Assembly (NCBI RefSeq): GCF_000524475.1
Contig: NZ_BAVQ01000007.1
Coordinates: forward strand, 62,001-126,000
Reading direction: 5' to 3'
Length of the DNA stretch: 64,000 nucleotides
Source of the DNA: Tomitella biformata AHU 1821
GTDB lineage: Bacteria; Actinomycetota; Actinomycetes; Mycobacteriales; Mycobacteriaceae
In this document: in pieces, positions 43,964 to 51,811 of the stretch
Layout of the letters: every line of letters begins with the position of its first letter
Position numbering within the stretch: position 1 is the stretch's first letter
Translations under genes and position numbers: made by a program
The notes under the pieces: generated by a model
What the model was told of the DNA's origin: nothing
The model's input: the letters and a program-made list of their open reading frames with translations, nothing else
Databases searched by the model: none

Positions 43964-44863
43964 GTGCGCATCGACCTTCACACGCATTCCACCGCCTCCG
44001 ACGGCACCCTGAGCCCGGCGGAGATCATCGTCGCGGCCGGGGCCGCAGGCCTCGACGTGGTGGCGCTGACCGATCATGACTCCACCGCCGGCTGGGACGA
44101 GGCGGTGGCGGCCCTGTCCAGCGGCGGCCCCGCGGTCCGGCTGGTGCGCGGCATGGAGATGTCGACCATCGCACGCGGCGAGGACGGCCGGCCGGTGCCG
44201 GTTCACCTCCTGGCCTATCTCTTCGACCCCGCCCACGAGGCGTTTGCCGCCGAGCGGCGACGTTTGCGCGCCGAGCGTGGAACCCGGCTGCGCACAATGG
44301 CCGAGCGGATGGCGGCGGATGGGCTGCCGGTGGACGCGGACGAGATCATGGCCGCCGCGGGACCGTCGGCGGGCCGGCCGCATCTGGCGCGTGCGCTGCT
44401 GGAGGCAGGCGTCGTCGTGAGCATAGGGGAGGCTTTCGAGAGCATCCTCGCGCCGAGCAGCCCCTACTACCTGGACAAGGCGGACACCGACATCGCTGAC
44501 GCGATCACGCTGATCGACAGGGCGGGCGGGGTGAGCGTGCTGGCGCACCCGCTGGCTCGGGCCCGCGGCCGCCTCATCGATCTCGACCATGTACGCGAGC
44601 TGGCGGCTCCTGCGCGGCTCGGCGGCACGCTGGCGGGCATCGAGGTGGACCATCCCGACCACAACAGCGCGGACCGTTCCGCGCTGCGGGAGCTGGCCTC
44701 CGAACTGGGGCTGATCACCACCGGATCGTCCGACTTCCACGGCGAGAACAAGAGCACGAGGTTGGGTGAGAACACGACGTGCCCGGACCAGTACGCTGCG
44801 CTAGTCGGACAGGCCACCGGGATCTCGGTGCTCGGAGGGAGGGACGGCGATGGCGCGGCGTGA
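43964..44863 (+). CDS. PHP-domain metal-dependent phosphoesterase (RNase AM/YciV-like)
   Basis: This 299-residue protein has the full set of PHP motifs: H-T-H-S-T-A-S-D-G at 6-14, A-L-T-D-H-D-S at 34-40, the metal Glu in R-G-M-E-M-S near 63-68, A-H-P-L-A-R and S-S-D-F-H-G near the end. Members hydrolyse 3',5'-bisphosphonucleotides or trim the 5' ends of RNA (E. coli RNase AM). The GTG start is preceded at 6 nt by CAGAAT, compatible with leaderless transcription. Its last 14 bases overlap the start of the next membrane-protein gene. Confidence 0.86.
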   Translation: MRIDLHTHSTASDGTLSPAEIIVAAGAAGLDVVALTDHDSTAGWDEAVAALSSGGPAVRLVRGMEMSTIARGEDGRPVPVHLLAYLFDPAHEAFAAERRRLRAERGTRLRTMAERMAADGLPVDADEIMAAAGPSAGRPHLARALLEAGVVVSIGEAFESILAPSSPYYLDKADTDIADAITLIDRAGGVSVLAHPLARARGRLIDLDHVRELAAPARLGGTLAGIEVDHPDHNSADRSALRELASELGLITTGSSDFHGENKSTRLGENTTCPDQYAALVGQATGISVLGGRDGDGAA

Positions 44864-45266
44864 GAGTTGGGTGCCGGAGGGGACCGCGGGTGAACCTGGG
44901 TCGGCCGACTATTACCGGGACGACTACCCGGATGACTACTACGCAGGGGACTATTACCAGGATGAGGACCCCGGCAGCCCGTTGTCGGCGGGGATTCTCG
45001 TCCGCGCGCTGCGCGCCCTGAGCGGTTCGGTGGTGGCTGGGCTGGCCTTGCTCGCAGTGGTGGTGATCGTCGTGGGGGTCCTCGGGGGCCAGCGGGGATT
45101 CCCCGGTCCTGGCGCCGTGTCGATCAGCGTGCACGTGGCGGGCACCGTCGTGGCGGTACTGTGCCAGCGGTTCGCTGACCGGCGACGCGATATTCTTGCG
45201 GCCCTCGCCTCGCTCGCGGTGTTCGCCATCGCGGGCGCGGTGCTGTGGACCCAGTGGTGGAACTAA
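44850..45266 (+). CDS. Membrane protein with Tyr/Asp-rich cytoplasmic N terminus
   Basis: This 138-residue protein begins with a 45-residue acidic, tyrosine-rich region (repeated D-Y-Y and D-D-Y units), followed by three hydrophobic helices (about 56-80, 88-105 and 115-134) and a short charged loop containing R-F-A-D-R-R-R-D. I do not recognise a functional family; similar proteins occur after PHP genes in related actinobacteria. The ATG lies 6 nt behind GGAGGGAGGG, a very strong ribosome site located within the end of the PHP gene, so translation should be efficient. Confidence 0.72.
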   Translation: MARRESWVPEGTAGEPGSADYYRDDYPDDYYAGDYYQDEDPGSPLSAGILVRALRALSGSVVAGLALLAVVVIVVGVLGGQRGFPGPGAVSISVHVAGTVVAVLCQRFADRRRDILAALASLAVFAIAGAVLWTQWWN

Positions 45267-45297
45267 GCAGTCTAGAGCTCGACGCTAAGCTGTATAA

Positions 45298-45349
45298 CAA
45301 CACTTGGGCACCTCCAGTGTTGCGACGGCCACACCAAGCAAGGTCGCAA
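45298..45349. promoter_or_regulatory. Overlapping inverted repeats upstream of the malic enzyme gene
   Basis: CAACACT (45298-45304) pairs with AGTGTTG (45316-45322), and TTGCGAC (45320-45326) pairs with GTCGCAA (45343-45349), so the second begins within the first. TATAAC at 45293-45298 could be a -10. The arrangement is that of a regulator-binding region overlapping a promoter, about 55-105 bp before the GTG. The binding protein is unknown. Confidence 0.4.
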
Positions 45350-45404
45350 CTTTGGTGATCTCCAGACCCAGATCGATTGACAACGACACTGCAGGAGTTA
45401 ACAC

Positions 45405-46649
45405 GTGACCGCCGATTCGACCGCCAGCAACAGCAACCAGGCGCAGCTGTCCGCGCTGACCTCGGACGAGATTTTCACGGGCCACCTCGGTGGCAAGCTC
45501 TCCGTGGAGACGACGACGGCGCTGGACAGCCAGCGCGCCCTGTCGATCGCGTACACGCCTGGTGTTGCCGAGGTGAGTCTGGCGATTGAGAAGGACCCCG
45601 AGCTCGCCAAGCTCTATACCTGGACCGACCGCCTCGTCGCGGTCATCTCCGACGGCACCGCGGTCCTGGGCCTCGGAGACATCGGCCCGCGGGCCTCGCT
45701 GCCCGTCATGGAGGGCAAGGCGGCCCTGTTCAAGGCGTTCGCCGGGCTGAACGCGATTCCGATTGTCCTGGACACCCAGGACCCCGACGAGATTGTCGAG
45801 ACCATCGTCCGGATGCGCATGAGCTTCGGCGCGGTCAACCTGGAGGATATCTCCGCCCCGCGCTGCTTCGAGATTGAGCGTCGCGTCATCGAGGCGCTGG
45901 ACTGCCCCGTCATGCATGACGACCAGCACGGGACCGCCATCATCGTGCTCGCCGCGCTGAAGAACGCTGCCCGAGTGCTGGGCCGCGACTTCGCCACCCT
46001 GCGGGTGGTCATCTCCGGCGCCGGCGCCGCCGGAGTCGCCTGCGCGAAGATCATGCTCGCGTCGGGTATCGAGGACCTCACTGTGTTGGACTCGGCCGGA
46101 ATCGTTGAATCGGGCCGCGCGAACCTCAACGAGAGCAAGCGCGAGCTGGCTGCCCTCACGAACCAGAAGGGCCGCTCCGGCGGCCTCGCTGAGGCGATGG
46201 ACGGCGCGGATGTCTACGTGGGGGTTTCCACCGGCACCGTCCCCGAGGAGGTCATCAAGACGATGGCGGCCGACCCGATCATCTTCGCGCTATCGAACCC
46301 GACGCCCGAGGTGCACCCGGACATCGCGCGCAAGTACGCGGCGGTGGTGGCCACGGGGCGCAGCGACTTCCCGAACCAGATCAACAACGTGCTGGCCTTC
46401 CCCGGCGTGTTCAAGGGTGCACTCGACGTGGGCGCCACCAAGATCACCGAGGGCATGAAGCTCGCGGCGGCGAACGCCATTGCGGACCTGCTCACCGACG
46501 ATCTCGCAGCAGACCACATCGTGCCCTCTCCCTTGGATGCGCGCGTGGCGCCGGCCGTGGCCGCTGCAGTGGCCGCGGCGGCTATCGCGGAGGGCGTGGC
46601 GATGGGGTCCGGGCCTACCCCGTTGGCGACAACCACCGCGGCAGTGTGA
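45405..46649 (+). CDS. NAD(P)-dependent malic enzyme, short bacterial form
   Basis: This 414-residue enzyme decarboxylates malate to pyruvate. It has the N-terminal malic domain with I-A-Y-T-P-G-V-A-E-V (catalytic Tyr), V-M-E-G-K-A-A-L-F-K (catalytic Lys), the metal site F-G-A-V-N-L-E-D-I and M-H-D-D-Q-H-G-T-A, then a Rossmann domain with G-A-G-A-A-G-V-A-C-A and the late N-Q-I-N-N-V-L-A-F-P-G block. The length fits the ~400-residue prokaryotic class lacking a phosphotransacetylase domain. Cofactor preference cannot be told. AGGAG lies 8 nt before the GTG start; overlapping inverted repeats upstream suggest regulation. Confidence 0.9.
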   Translation: MTADSTASNSNQAQLSALTSDEIFTGHLGGKLSVETTTALDSQRALSIAYTPGVAEVSLAIEKDPELAKLYTWTDRLVAVISDGTAVLGLGDIGPRASLPVMEGKAALFKAFAGLNAIPIVLDTQDPDEIVETIVRMRMSFGAVNLEDISAPRCFEIERRVIEALDCPVMHDDQHGTAIIVLAALKNAARVLGRDFATLRVVISGAGAAGVACAKIMLASGIEDLTVLDSAGIVESGRANLNESKRELAALTNQKGRSGGLAEAMDGADVYVGVSTGTVPEEVIKTMAADPIIFALSNPTPEVHPDIARKYAAVVATGRSDFPNQINNVLAFPGVFKGALDVGATKITEGMKLAAANAIADLLTDDLAADHIVPSPLDARVAPAVAAAVAAAAIAEGVAMGSGPTPLATTTAAV

Positions 46650-47608
46650 CCGTGTCGGGGGTTGGGCGGGCCGCACACGCGCGCAGGCTGGCGGTGGTGG
46701 CGCCGATCGTGGCGCTGACGCTGGGGCTGGCCGCGTGCGGTGGCGGCACGATCGGTGGTGACTTCGTTGCGACCAACGCGGTGATTGGCTCCGACGACTC
46801 GACGCAGAGCAGGATCACCGCGGAGATCTACGCGGCGGCGCTGCGCGGTACGGGGAAGACGGTGACGACCGACCTGGCCGTGGGGGACCGCGCGGACACG
46901 CTCCGGGCGCTCGGGTCCGGCCGGGTGAGCCTGGTGCCCGACCACTCCGGCGCTCTCATCGACTACTTTCAGCCGGATGCGCGGTTCACTTTTAGCCCTC
47001 CCGCCGACGCGCCCGTGCCGGACCCCGCCGCGGTCACAGAGGAGACGTACCGGCAGCTCAGCAGTGTGCTGCCGGAGTACCTGCGGGTGGCCGACCCCGC
47101 GCTGGCACAGCACCAGTCCGCGCTGGCGATGACTGCGGAGAATGCGAGTCGGCTGCAGATCTCCACCGTCGCGGAGCTGGGGCCCCAGTGCGCCACCATG
47201 ACTCTGGGGGTGGAGCCCGGCATGCTCGACCAGGCGATGGCGCTGCGTTCGCTGGCGGAGGTGGACCAGTGCCAGTTCGCGCGCGTCGTGCAGGTGGGCT
47301 CGGCGGCAGAAGCGCGAGAGAAGTTGGCGGCCAATGAGATTCAGGTGGCTGGCACCTTCGTCGGTGCGCCCGGAATGGACGACGACGGAGTCATCGCGCT
47401 GAGTTTCCCGGTGGGCCAACTGCCGGCGCAGAACGTGATCCCGCTGTTTCGGAACGGCGAGCTGACCGATGATGAGATCCGAGCGCTCAACAAGGTTGCC
47501 GGCGAGCTGACCACCGAGGACCTGCAGGACATGGTGGGACAGGTTGACGCGGGCGGCAGTCAGATCGGCACTGTCGTGGGGGACTGGCTGGCCGCGCACA
47601 GCTTTTAG
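46646..47608 (+). CDS. lpqZ: Lipoprotein LpqZ, glycine-betaine/choline-binding (OpuAC-type) protein
   Basis: This 320-residue lipoprotein has a signal peptide with lipobox L-A-A-C (Cys31) and a substrate-binding OpuAC domain. Recognisable are the early G-S-D-D-S-T-Q-S-R-I-T-A-E-I-Y, the V-P-D-H-S-G-A-L-I-D-Y-F block typical of quaternary-amine-binding proteins, and the V-V-Q-V-G-S-A-A-E-A segment. It corresponds to Rv1244. No permease or ATPase gene is adjacent, so it is an orphan binding protein that either serves a remote transporter or has another envelope role. The GTG overlaps the malic-enzyme stop codon; a GTG at 46652 is an alternative. A GNRA-capped hairpin follows the stop. Confidence 0.78.
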   Translation: MTVSGVGRAAHARRLAVVAPIVALTLGLAACGGGTIGGDFVATNAVIGSDDSTQSRITAEIYAAALRGTGKTVTTDLAVGDRADTLRALGSGRVSLVPDHSGALIDYFQPDARFTFSPPADAPVPDPAAVTEETYRQLSSVLPEYLRVADPALAQHQSALAMTAENASRLQISTVAELGPQCATMTLGVEPGMLDQAMALRSLAEVDQCQFARVVQVGSAAEAREKLAANEIQVAGTFVGAPGMDDDGVIALSFPVGQLPAQNVIPLFRNGELTDDEIRALNKVAGELTTEDLQDMVGQVDAGGSQIGTVVGDWLAAHSF

Positions 47609-47618
47609 GGGAGGAGTA

Positions 47619-47650
47619 GCGGGCGCAGACGGGCAACCGTCCGCGCCCGC
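47619..47650. terminator. Hairpin between convergent lpqZ and esterase genes
   Basis: GCGGGCGC pairs with GCGCCCGC (8 bp); after one A/C mismatch GACGG pairs with CCGTC around a GCAA tetraloop of the GNRA class. It occupies the 48-bp gap between two stop codons and probably terminates both transcripts. No T run follows. Confidence 0.7.
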
Positions 47651-47656
47651 CTTCTC

Positions 47657-48586
47657 CTAGGCCAGGTGGGACCGGATGAATGCGCCGATGGCGGCCACGG
47701 ACTCCGCGGCGGGCTTGACCAGGGAGGCCTGCAGTTGCGCCACATGCCACAGCACGTCCGACCTCACGAACTCCACCTCGACGCCGCCGTCGCGCAGGCG
47801 CTCCACATAGGCGCAGACCTGGTCATGCAGGACCTCCGCGGTGCCCACGGTGACGAAGGTCGGCGGCAAGCCCTCGGTGGGGGCGTACATGGGCGCGAAG
47901 CCCGGATCGTGCGGTGCCGCGGAGCCGCGGTAGGCGTCGGCCGCGGGGTATACCCAGGCCGTGCGCACCACCACGTCAGCGGCCTGGCGGGTGTCGCGGT
48001 TCGCCGGATCCACCGACGGCGCGATCAGCGCGAGCGCCCCCGGGACGAGGCCGTGCTCATCGATGGCCCGTCGTGCTGTCGCCGCGGCGATCCCCCCGCC
48101 GGCGGAGTCTCCCGCCACAGCGACCTGGGCAGCTGACGAGCCCCGTCGCGACGCCAACTCCACGAACGCCGCCACCGCGTCGTCGACCGCGGCCGGATAG
48201 GGATGTTCGGGCGCGAGCCGGTAGTCCAGCGTGAACACCTTGGCACCGGCCGCCAATGCCAGGTGCGCTGCCAGCGAGCGGTGCGTGCGCGGCGAACCCA
48301 TTGTGAAGGCCCCGCCGTGCAGGTACAAGATCGCGCGGGGTGACTCAGCGCCGGGCGCGCCCTTTATGGGGGTGTGCTGCTCGGCGGGGCGGCCGCCGAG
48401 CAACACCTGTTTCCGGTCTACCCCCTTGGGCACTGTCTGGATCACTGCGGCCGCGTCCATGATCCGGCGCTGCAGATGCCACGGCAGGCGCGGATTGAGG
48501 ACCGCCCAATAGAACGGGCGGAGCGCCGTCGCGACCAACCGCGGCGGCAGGTACGGGGGCCAGCCACCCCGGCGAGGGTCTGCCAT
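47657..48586 (-). CDS. Alpha/beta-hydrolase esterase, hormone-sensitive lipase family (LipR-like)
   Basis: This 309-residue enzyme has the HSL oxyanion motif H-G-G-A-F at 90-94 and the nucleophile motif G-D-S-A-G-G with Ser161; the catalytic Asp and His are expected near 250 and 281 (the latter in L-W-H-V-A-Q). It should hydrolyse short-chain esters, consistent with acting on the ester made by the Baeyer-Villiger enzyme encoded upstream in the same operon. It starts 4 bp after the SDR gene. The trio resembles mymA (Rv3083), lipR (Rv3084) and sadH (Rv3085) of M. tuberculosis. Confidence 0.85.
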   Translation of the reverse strand: MADPRRGGWPPYLPPRLVATALRPFYWAVLNPRLPWHLQRRIMDAAAVIQTVPKGVDRKQVLLGGRPAEQHTPIKGAPGAESPRAILYLHGGAFTMGSPRTHRSLAAHLALAAGAKVFTLDYRLAPEHPYPAAVDDAVAAFVELASRRGSSAAQVAVAGDSAGGGIAAATARRAIDEHGLVPGALALIAPSVDPANRDTRQAADVVVRTAWVYPAADAYRGSAAPHDPGFAPMYAPTEGLPPTFVTVGTAEVLHDQVCAYVERLRDGGVEVEFVRSDVLWHVAQLQASLVKPAAESVAAIGAFIRSHLA

Positions 48587-48590
48587 CGCC

Positions 48591-49451
48591 TTAGAGAACG
48601 CTTCCGGTGGTCGGCGCGGGGGCCTTCGGCTTGGGCATCGCGAGGCCGGTGACCGTCGACACGATCCGCTGGTAGCCGGAGCCGGTGATGCGGACGAAGA
48701 GGTCCAGGACGCGGGCGTCCATGCCGATCAGCACGCGGCCGCGGTTGCCGGTCACGCCCTTGAGGATGCGCTTGGCCGCCGCGTCCGGGCTGGTGTGGGC
48801 CAGGTAGCGGTCGAAGAACTGCGCGAGGTCGGCCTGGTCTTGGGAGTCCGCGGTGGTGGAGTTGCGGGCGATCGCCGTCTTGATGCCGCCCGGGTGCACG
48901 CAGGTGACCTGCACCGGCTGCTTGCTGATCATCATCTCCTGGCGGAAGGACTCGGTGAACCCGCGCACCGCGAACTTCGCGGCGTTGTACGCGCTCTGGC
49001 CGGGGATCGAGAGCAGGCCGAACAGGCTCGAGACATTGACGACGTGCCCGTCGCCGGACTCGATCAGGTACGGCAGGAAGGCCTTCGTGCCATTGACCAC
49101 GCCCCAGAAATCCACGTCCATCACGCGCTCGATGTCCTTGAACTCCGAGACCTCGACATCCCCGGTAAAGGCGATGCCAGCGTTGTTGAAGATCATGTTG
49201 ACGACGCCGAAGTGCTCGTGGACCGCCGCCGCGTAGTCGAGGAACGCCTCACGCTGGGTCACATCGAGGGGTGCCGAGTGGACCTGCGCGCCGAGGAGCT
49301 CCGCCTGCCGCACGGTCTCTGCGAGGCCAATGGTGTCCATGTCGGAGAGCGCAAGCTTCGCGCCGCCCTTTGCCAGGTTCAGCGCGAGCGCGCGGCCGAT
49401 GCCGGACCCCGACCCGGTGATGACGGCTACTTTTCCAGCGATTTCAGTCAT
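48591..49451 (-). CDS. Short-chain dehydrogenase/reductase (SadH-like)
   Basis: This 286-residue SDR has the cofactor motif T-G-S-G-S-G-I-G at 12-19, N-N-A-G at 89-92, the catalytic serine in N-V-S-S near 139-142 and Y-N-A-A-K at 155-159. The acidic S-D-M-D after the second strand favours NAD(H). It could oxidise alcohols to ketones that the adjacent Baeyer-Villiger enzyme then converts to esters. The ATG overlaps the BVMO stop by 4 bases and the esterase follows after 4 bp, so the three form a tight operon. By gene order it resembles both Rv1245c (next to lpqZ) and Rv3085. Confidence 0.87.
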   Translation of the reverse strand: MTEIAGKVAVITGSGSGIGRALALNLAKGGAKLALSDMDTIGLAETVRQAELLGAQVHSAPLDVTQREAFLDYAAAVHEHFGVVNMIFNNAGIAFTGDVEVSEFKDIERVMDVDFWGVVNGTKAFLPYLIESGDGHVVNVSSLFGLLSIPGQSAYNAAKFAVRGFTESFRQEMMISKQPVQVTCVHPGGIKTAIARNSTTADSQDQADLAQFFDRYLAHTSPDAAAKRILKGVTGNRGRVLIGMDARVLDLFVRITGSGYQRIVSTVTGLAMPKPKAPAPTTGSVL

Positions 49452-50998
49452 GATGCGGAACCCTCCAGGGCGGTCTTGGTGCTGGTGGCCAAATCCCGGC
49501 GGGAGGTGGCGTGATAGGCGTCGAGGTCGAATTTCTTGGTGAGCTTGCGAAACTCGAAGGTGTGTCCGGGCCAGAGGGTGGTGTTGTTGCCGTGCTTATC
49601 GAGGTACCAGCTGGCGCAGCCGCCGGTCATCCACACGGTCGGCTTGAGCCGCTCCTGCAATTCCCGGTTGAAGTCCGCAGACACGTCCCCGCGGACCTCG
49701 ACGCTGGACAGCCCGTGCCGCTTCAATGTGGCGACGGCCTCGACGGCGTAGGTGATCTGCGACTCGATCATGTAGACCATCGAGCTGTGGCCCAGGCCTG
49801 TGTTCGGCCCCACGAGGAAGAACATATTGGGGAAGTCCGCCACGGCGGTGCCCTTATAGCCCTGCATGCCGATGCGGTCCCAGGTCTCGGAGAGCGTCGT
49901 GCCGGTCTTGCCGCGGATGACCTCGAACACGGGGGAGTCGGTGACGTGGAAACCGGTCGCCACGATCAGCGCGTCGATCTCCCGGACGGTGCCGTCCTTG
50001 GTGACGATGGAGCCGGCCCGGACCTCGGAGATGGGGTCGGTCACCACGTCCACATTGGGCTGGGCCAGCGCTGGGTAGTAGTTGTTCGAGATCAGCATGC
50101 GCTTGCAGCCCATGCTGAAGTTCGGGGTGACCTTCGCGCGGAGGACGGGGTCCTTGATGGCCTTGCGCAGGTGCATCGTCGCGCTCAGCTGCAGCGGCTT
50201 GAGCAGTGCGGGCAGCTTGGTCAGTCCGACGACCTGCGTCTCGCGCAACGCATAGACGCCGGCACGGGCGAGGCGTTGGAAACCAGGGACGTGCTTATAG
50301 GCGAACCGCTCGACCGCGCTGTACTCGCGGTCCGCACGCGGCAGGATCCACGGTGCGGTGCGCTGGTACACGTCCAGGTGCGAGACCTTGCCCGCGATCG
50401 CCGGCACGATCTGGATGGAGGAGGCACCGGTGCCGATGACGGCGACGCGCTTGCCCGTCAGGTCCACATCGTGGTTCCAGCGGGAGGAATGGAAGATCTC
50501 GCCCTCGAAGTCGCCAATGCCCTTGATGTCCGGCAGCGCGGGCTCGCACAGCGCGCCGACCGCGGGGATGACGATGCTCGCGGTGAACTCACCCTGGTTG
50601 GTGGTGATGCGCCACAGTGCCGCCGCGGCGTCCCATCGCGCGCCGAGGAGCTCGGTGCTGAACAGGTGGCGGTCCAACACGCCGCTGGCGGCGGCGACGT
50701 TGCGGATATACGCCTGGATCTCGGGCTGCTTGGAGAAGGAGCGGCTCCAGTCTGGGTTCAGCGCGAACGAGTACGAGTAGAGCTGCGAGGGCACATCGCA
50801 CGCCGCGCCGGGGTACGAGTTGTCCCGCCAGGTGCCGCCCACCTCCTCGCCGCGCTCGAGCACGAGGAAGTCCGTGTGCCCCGCCTCGTTGAGTTTGATC
50901 GCGGCGCCCAAGCCTGCGAACCCGCTGCCGATGATGATGATCTCGGCGTGCCGGGCCTTGCTGGGGGCGGTGTCCTTCGGCTGTGTGGCTGTGGTCAT
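49448..50998 (-). CDS. Flavin-containing Baeyer-Villiger monooxygenase (MymA/EthA-like)
   Basis: This 516-residue class B monooxygenase inserts oxygen next to a carbonyl, giving an ester or lactone, with FAD and NADPH. The FAD motif G-S-G-F-A-G lies at 24-29. The Baeyer-Villiger fingerprint F-x-G-x3-H-x3-W is complete at Phe164, Gly166, His170, Trp174, followed by an N instead of the more usual P/D. The second dinucleotide motif G-T-G-A-S-S is at 189-194. It heads a BVMO-SDR-esterase operon. The ATG lacks a ribosome site but sits 6 nt after TACTCT, itself 17 nt after TTGACT, an almost ideal leaderless promoter overlapped by a palindrome. A TetR gene diverges from it. Confidence 0.9.
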   Translation of the reverse strand: MTTATQPKDTAPSKARHAEIIIIGSGFAGLGAAIKLNEAGHTDFLVLERGEEVGGTWRDNSYPGAACDVPSQLYSYSFALNPDWSRSFSKQPEIQAYIRNVAAASGVLDRHLFSTELLGARWDAAAALWRITTNQGEFTASIVIPAVGALCEPALPDIKGIGDFEGEIFHSSRWNHDVDLTGKRVAVIGTGASSIQIVPAIAGKVSHLDVYQRTAPWILPRADREYSAVERFAYKHVPGFQRLARAGVYALRETQVVGLTKLPALLKPLQLSATMHLRKAIKDPVLRAKVTPNFSMGCKRMLISNNYYPALAQPNVDVVTDPISEVRAGSIVTKDGTVREIDALIVATGFHVTDSPVFEVIRGKTGTTLSETWDRIGMQGYKGTAVADFPNMFFLVGPNTGLGHSSMVYMIESQITYAVEAVATLKRHGLSSVEVRGDVSADFNRELQERLKPTVWMTGGCASWYLDKHGNNTTLWPGHTFEFRKLTKKFDLDAYHATSRRDLATSTKTALEGSAS

Positions 50999-51088
50999 GA
51001 CTCAAGAGTAAGTTGCTATTGAACATCAGTCAATAGCCGCGGGGAGGTATTTGCGAACTAATTGACTCAGAGTCAGTACGATGTGGGG
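50999..51088. promoter_or_regulatory. Divergent BVMO/tetR promoters with two palindromic operators
   Basis: On the minus strand TTGACT (51028-51033), a 17-nt spacer and TACTCT (51005-51010) stand 6 nt before the BVMO ATG. On the plus strand TACGAT (51077-51082) stands 6 nt before the tetR GTG. GCTATTGA and TCAATAGC (51015-51022 and 51030-51037) form an 8-bp inverted repeat across the BVMO -35 and spacer. TGACTC-A-GAGTCA (51063-51075) is a perfect palindrome ending just before the tetR -10. Both are well placed as TetR operators, one repressing the operon and one the regulator. Confidence 0.7.
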
Positions 51089-51709
51089 GTGGAAGAGAAG
51101 AGAACTCGCCTAAGCCCGCAGGCGCGGCGTGCGCAGTTGGTGCACTTGGGGACGCAGATGTTGGCGATCCGCTCCATTGACGCGGTATCGGTGGAGGAGA
51201 TCGCCGATCAGGCGGGCGTCTCCAGGGGGCTGATTTTTCACTACTTCGGCTCGAAGCAGGGCTTTCTGCTGGCCGTCGTGCGCCATCTGAGTCAAGAGAT
51301 GATCGACGCCACCGAGCCGGATCCCAATCTCGAGCCGCTGGCACAGCTCAGACACTCGTTGACGGCCTACCTGGACTACGTGACGGAGAACCGTGACGGC
51401 TACGTCTCCCTGCTCCGTGGCTCGGCCACCGGGGACGCCGACATGCGCTTGGTGTTCGAGGAGACCCGCACCGCGCTGACCGTCCGAGTCCTCGAGCGCG
51501 TGCCCCTCATCGGAATTCCACGCTCCGCGCGGGTAGAGCTGGCGGTACGCGGCTGGATCGCCTTCGTAGAGGAGACCGTGATCACCTGGCTGCGCGAGCC
51601 CGAGCTCTCCCGCGAAGAGCTCTTAGAGTTGCTGAACTGGGCCCTGCCGGCCGTCGCGCTCAACCCCCAGGACGCACTGGCGCTGGTGGCGGCCACGGCC
51701 CACACCTAG
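51089..51709 (+). CDS. TetR-family transcriptional regulator of the BVMO operon
   Basis: This 206-residue regulator has an N-terminal helix-turn-helix (about 14-60) with V-E-E-I-A-D-Q-A-G-V-S-R-G-L-I-F-H-Y-F-G-S-K-type recognition sequence, then a helical ligand domain without recognisable ligand residues. The divergent position and the two palindromes between it and the BVMO gene make it the likely local repressor. I chose the GTG at 51089 because TACGAT lies 6 nt upstream (leaderless); a GTG at 51083 and earlier in-frame codons are less likely. The gene ends beside a large hairpin shared with kgd. Confidence 0.85.
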   Translation: MEEKRTRLSPQARRAQLVHLGTQMLAIRSIDAVSVEEIADQAGVSRGLIFHYFGSKQGFLLAVVRHLSQEMIDATEPDPNLEPLAQLRHSLTAYLDYVTENRDGYVSLLRGSATGDADMRLVFEETRTALTVRVLERVPLIGIPRSARVELAVRGWIAFVEETVITWLREPELSREELLELLNWALPAVALNPQDALALVAATAHT

Positions 51710-51724
51710 GCTCCCCGGACAGCA

Positions 51725-51790
51725 GTTCGCCCCCGTTCCTTGACCTAGCTCCCGTGGCAACGGGGGTTGGGCCAAGAAACGGGGGCGAAC
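51725..51790. terminator. Long branched hairpin between tetR and kgd
   Basis: Thirteen perfect base pairs (51725-51737 with 51778-51790) are extended inward, after one mismatch, by CTTG/CAAG. The enclosed region holds a second small hairpin (CCCGT, ACGGG) near 51751-51764. It lies between the stop codons of two convergent genes and should act as a terminator for both. Confidence 0.75.
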
Positions 51791-51811
51791 CCGTCAATCA
51801 GGTGCTGAGCG

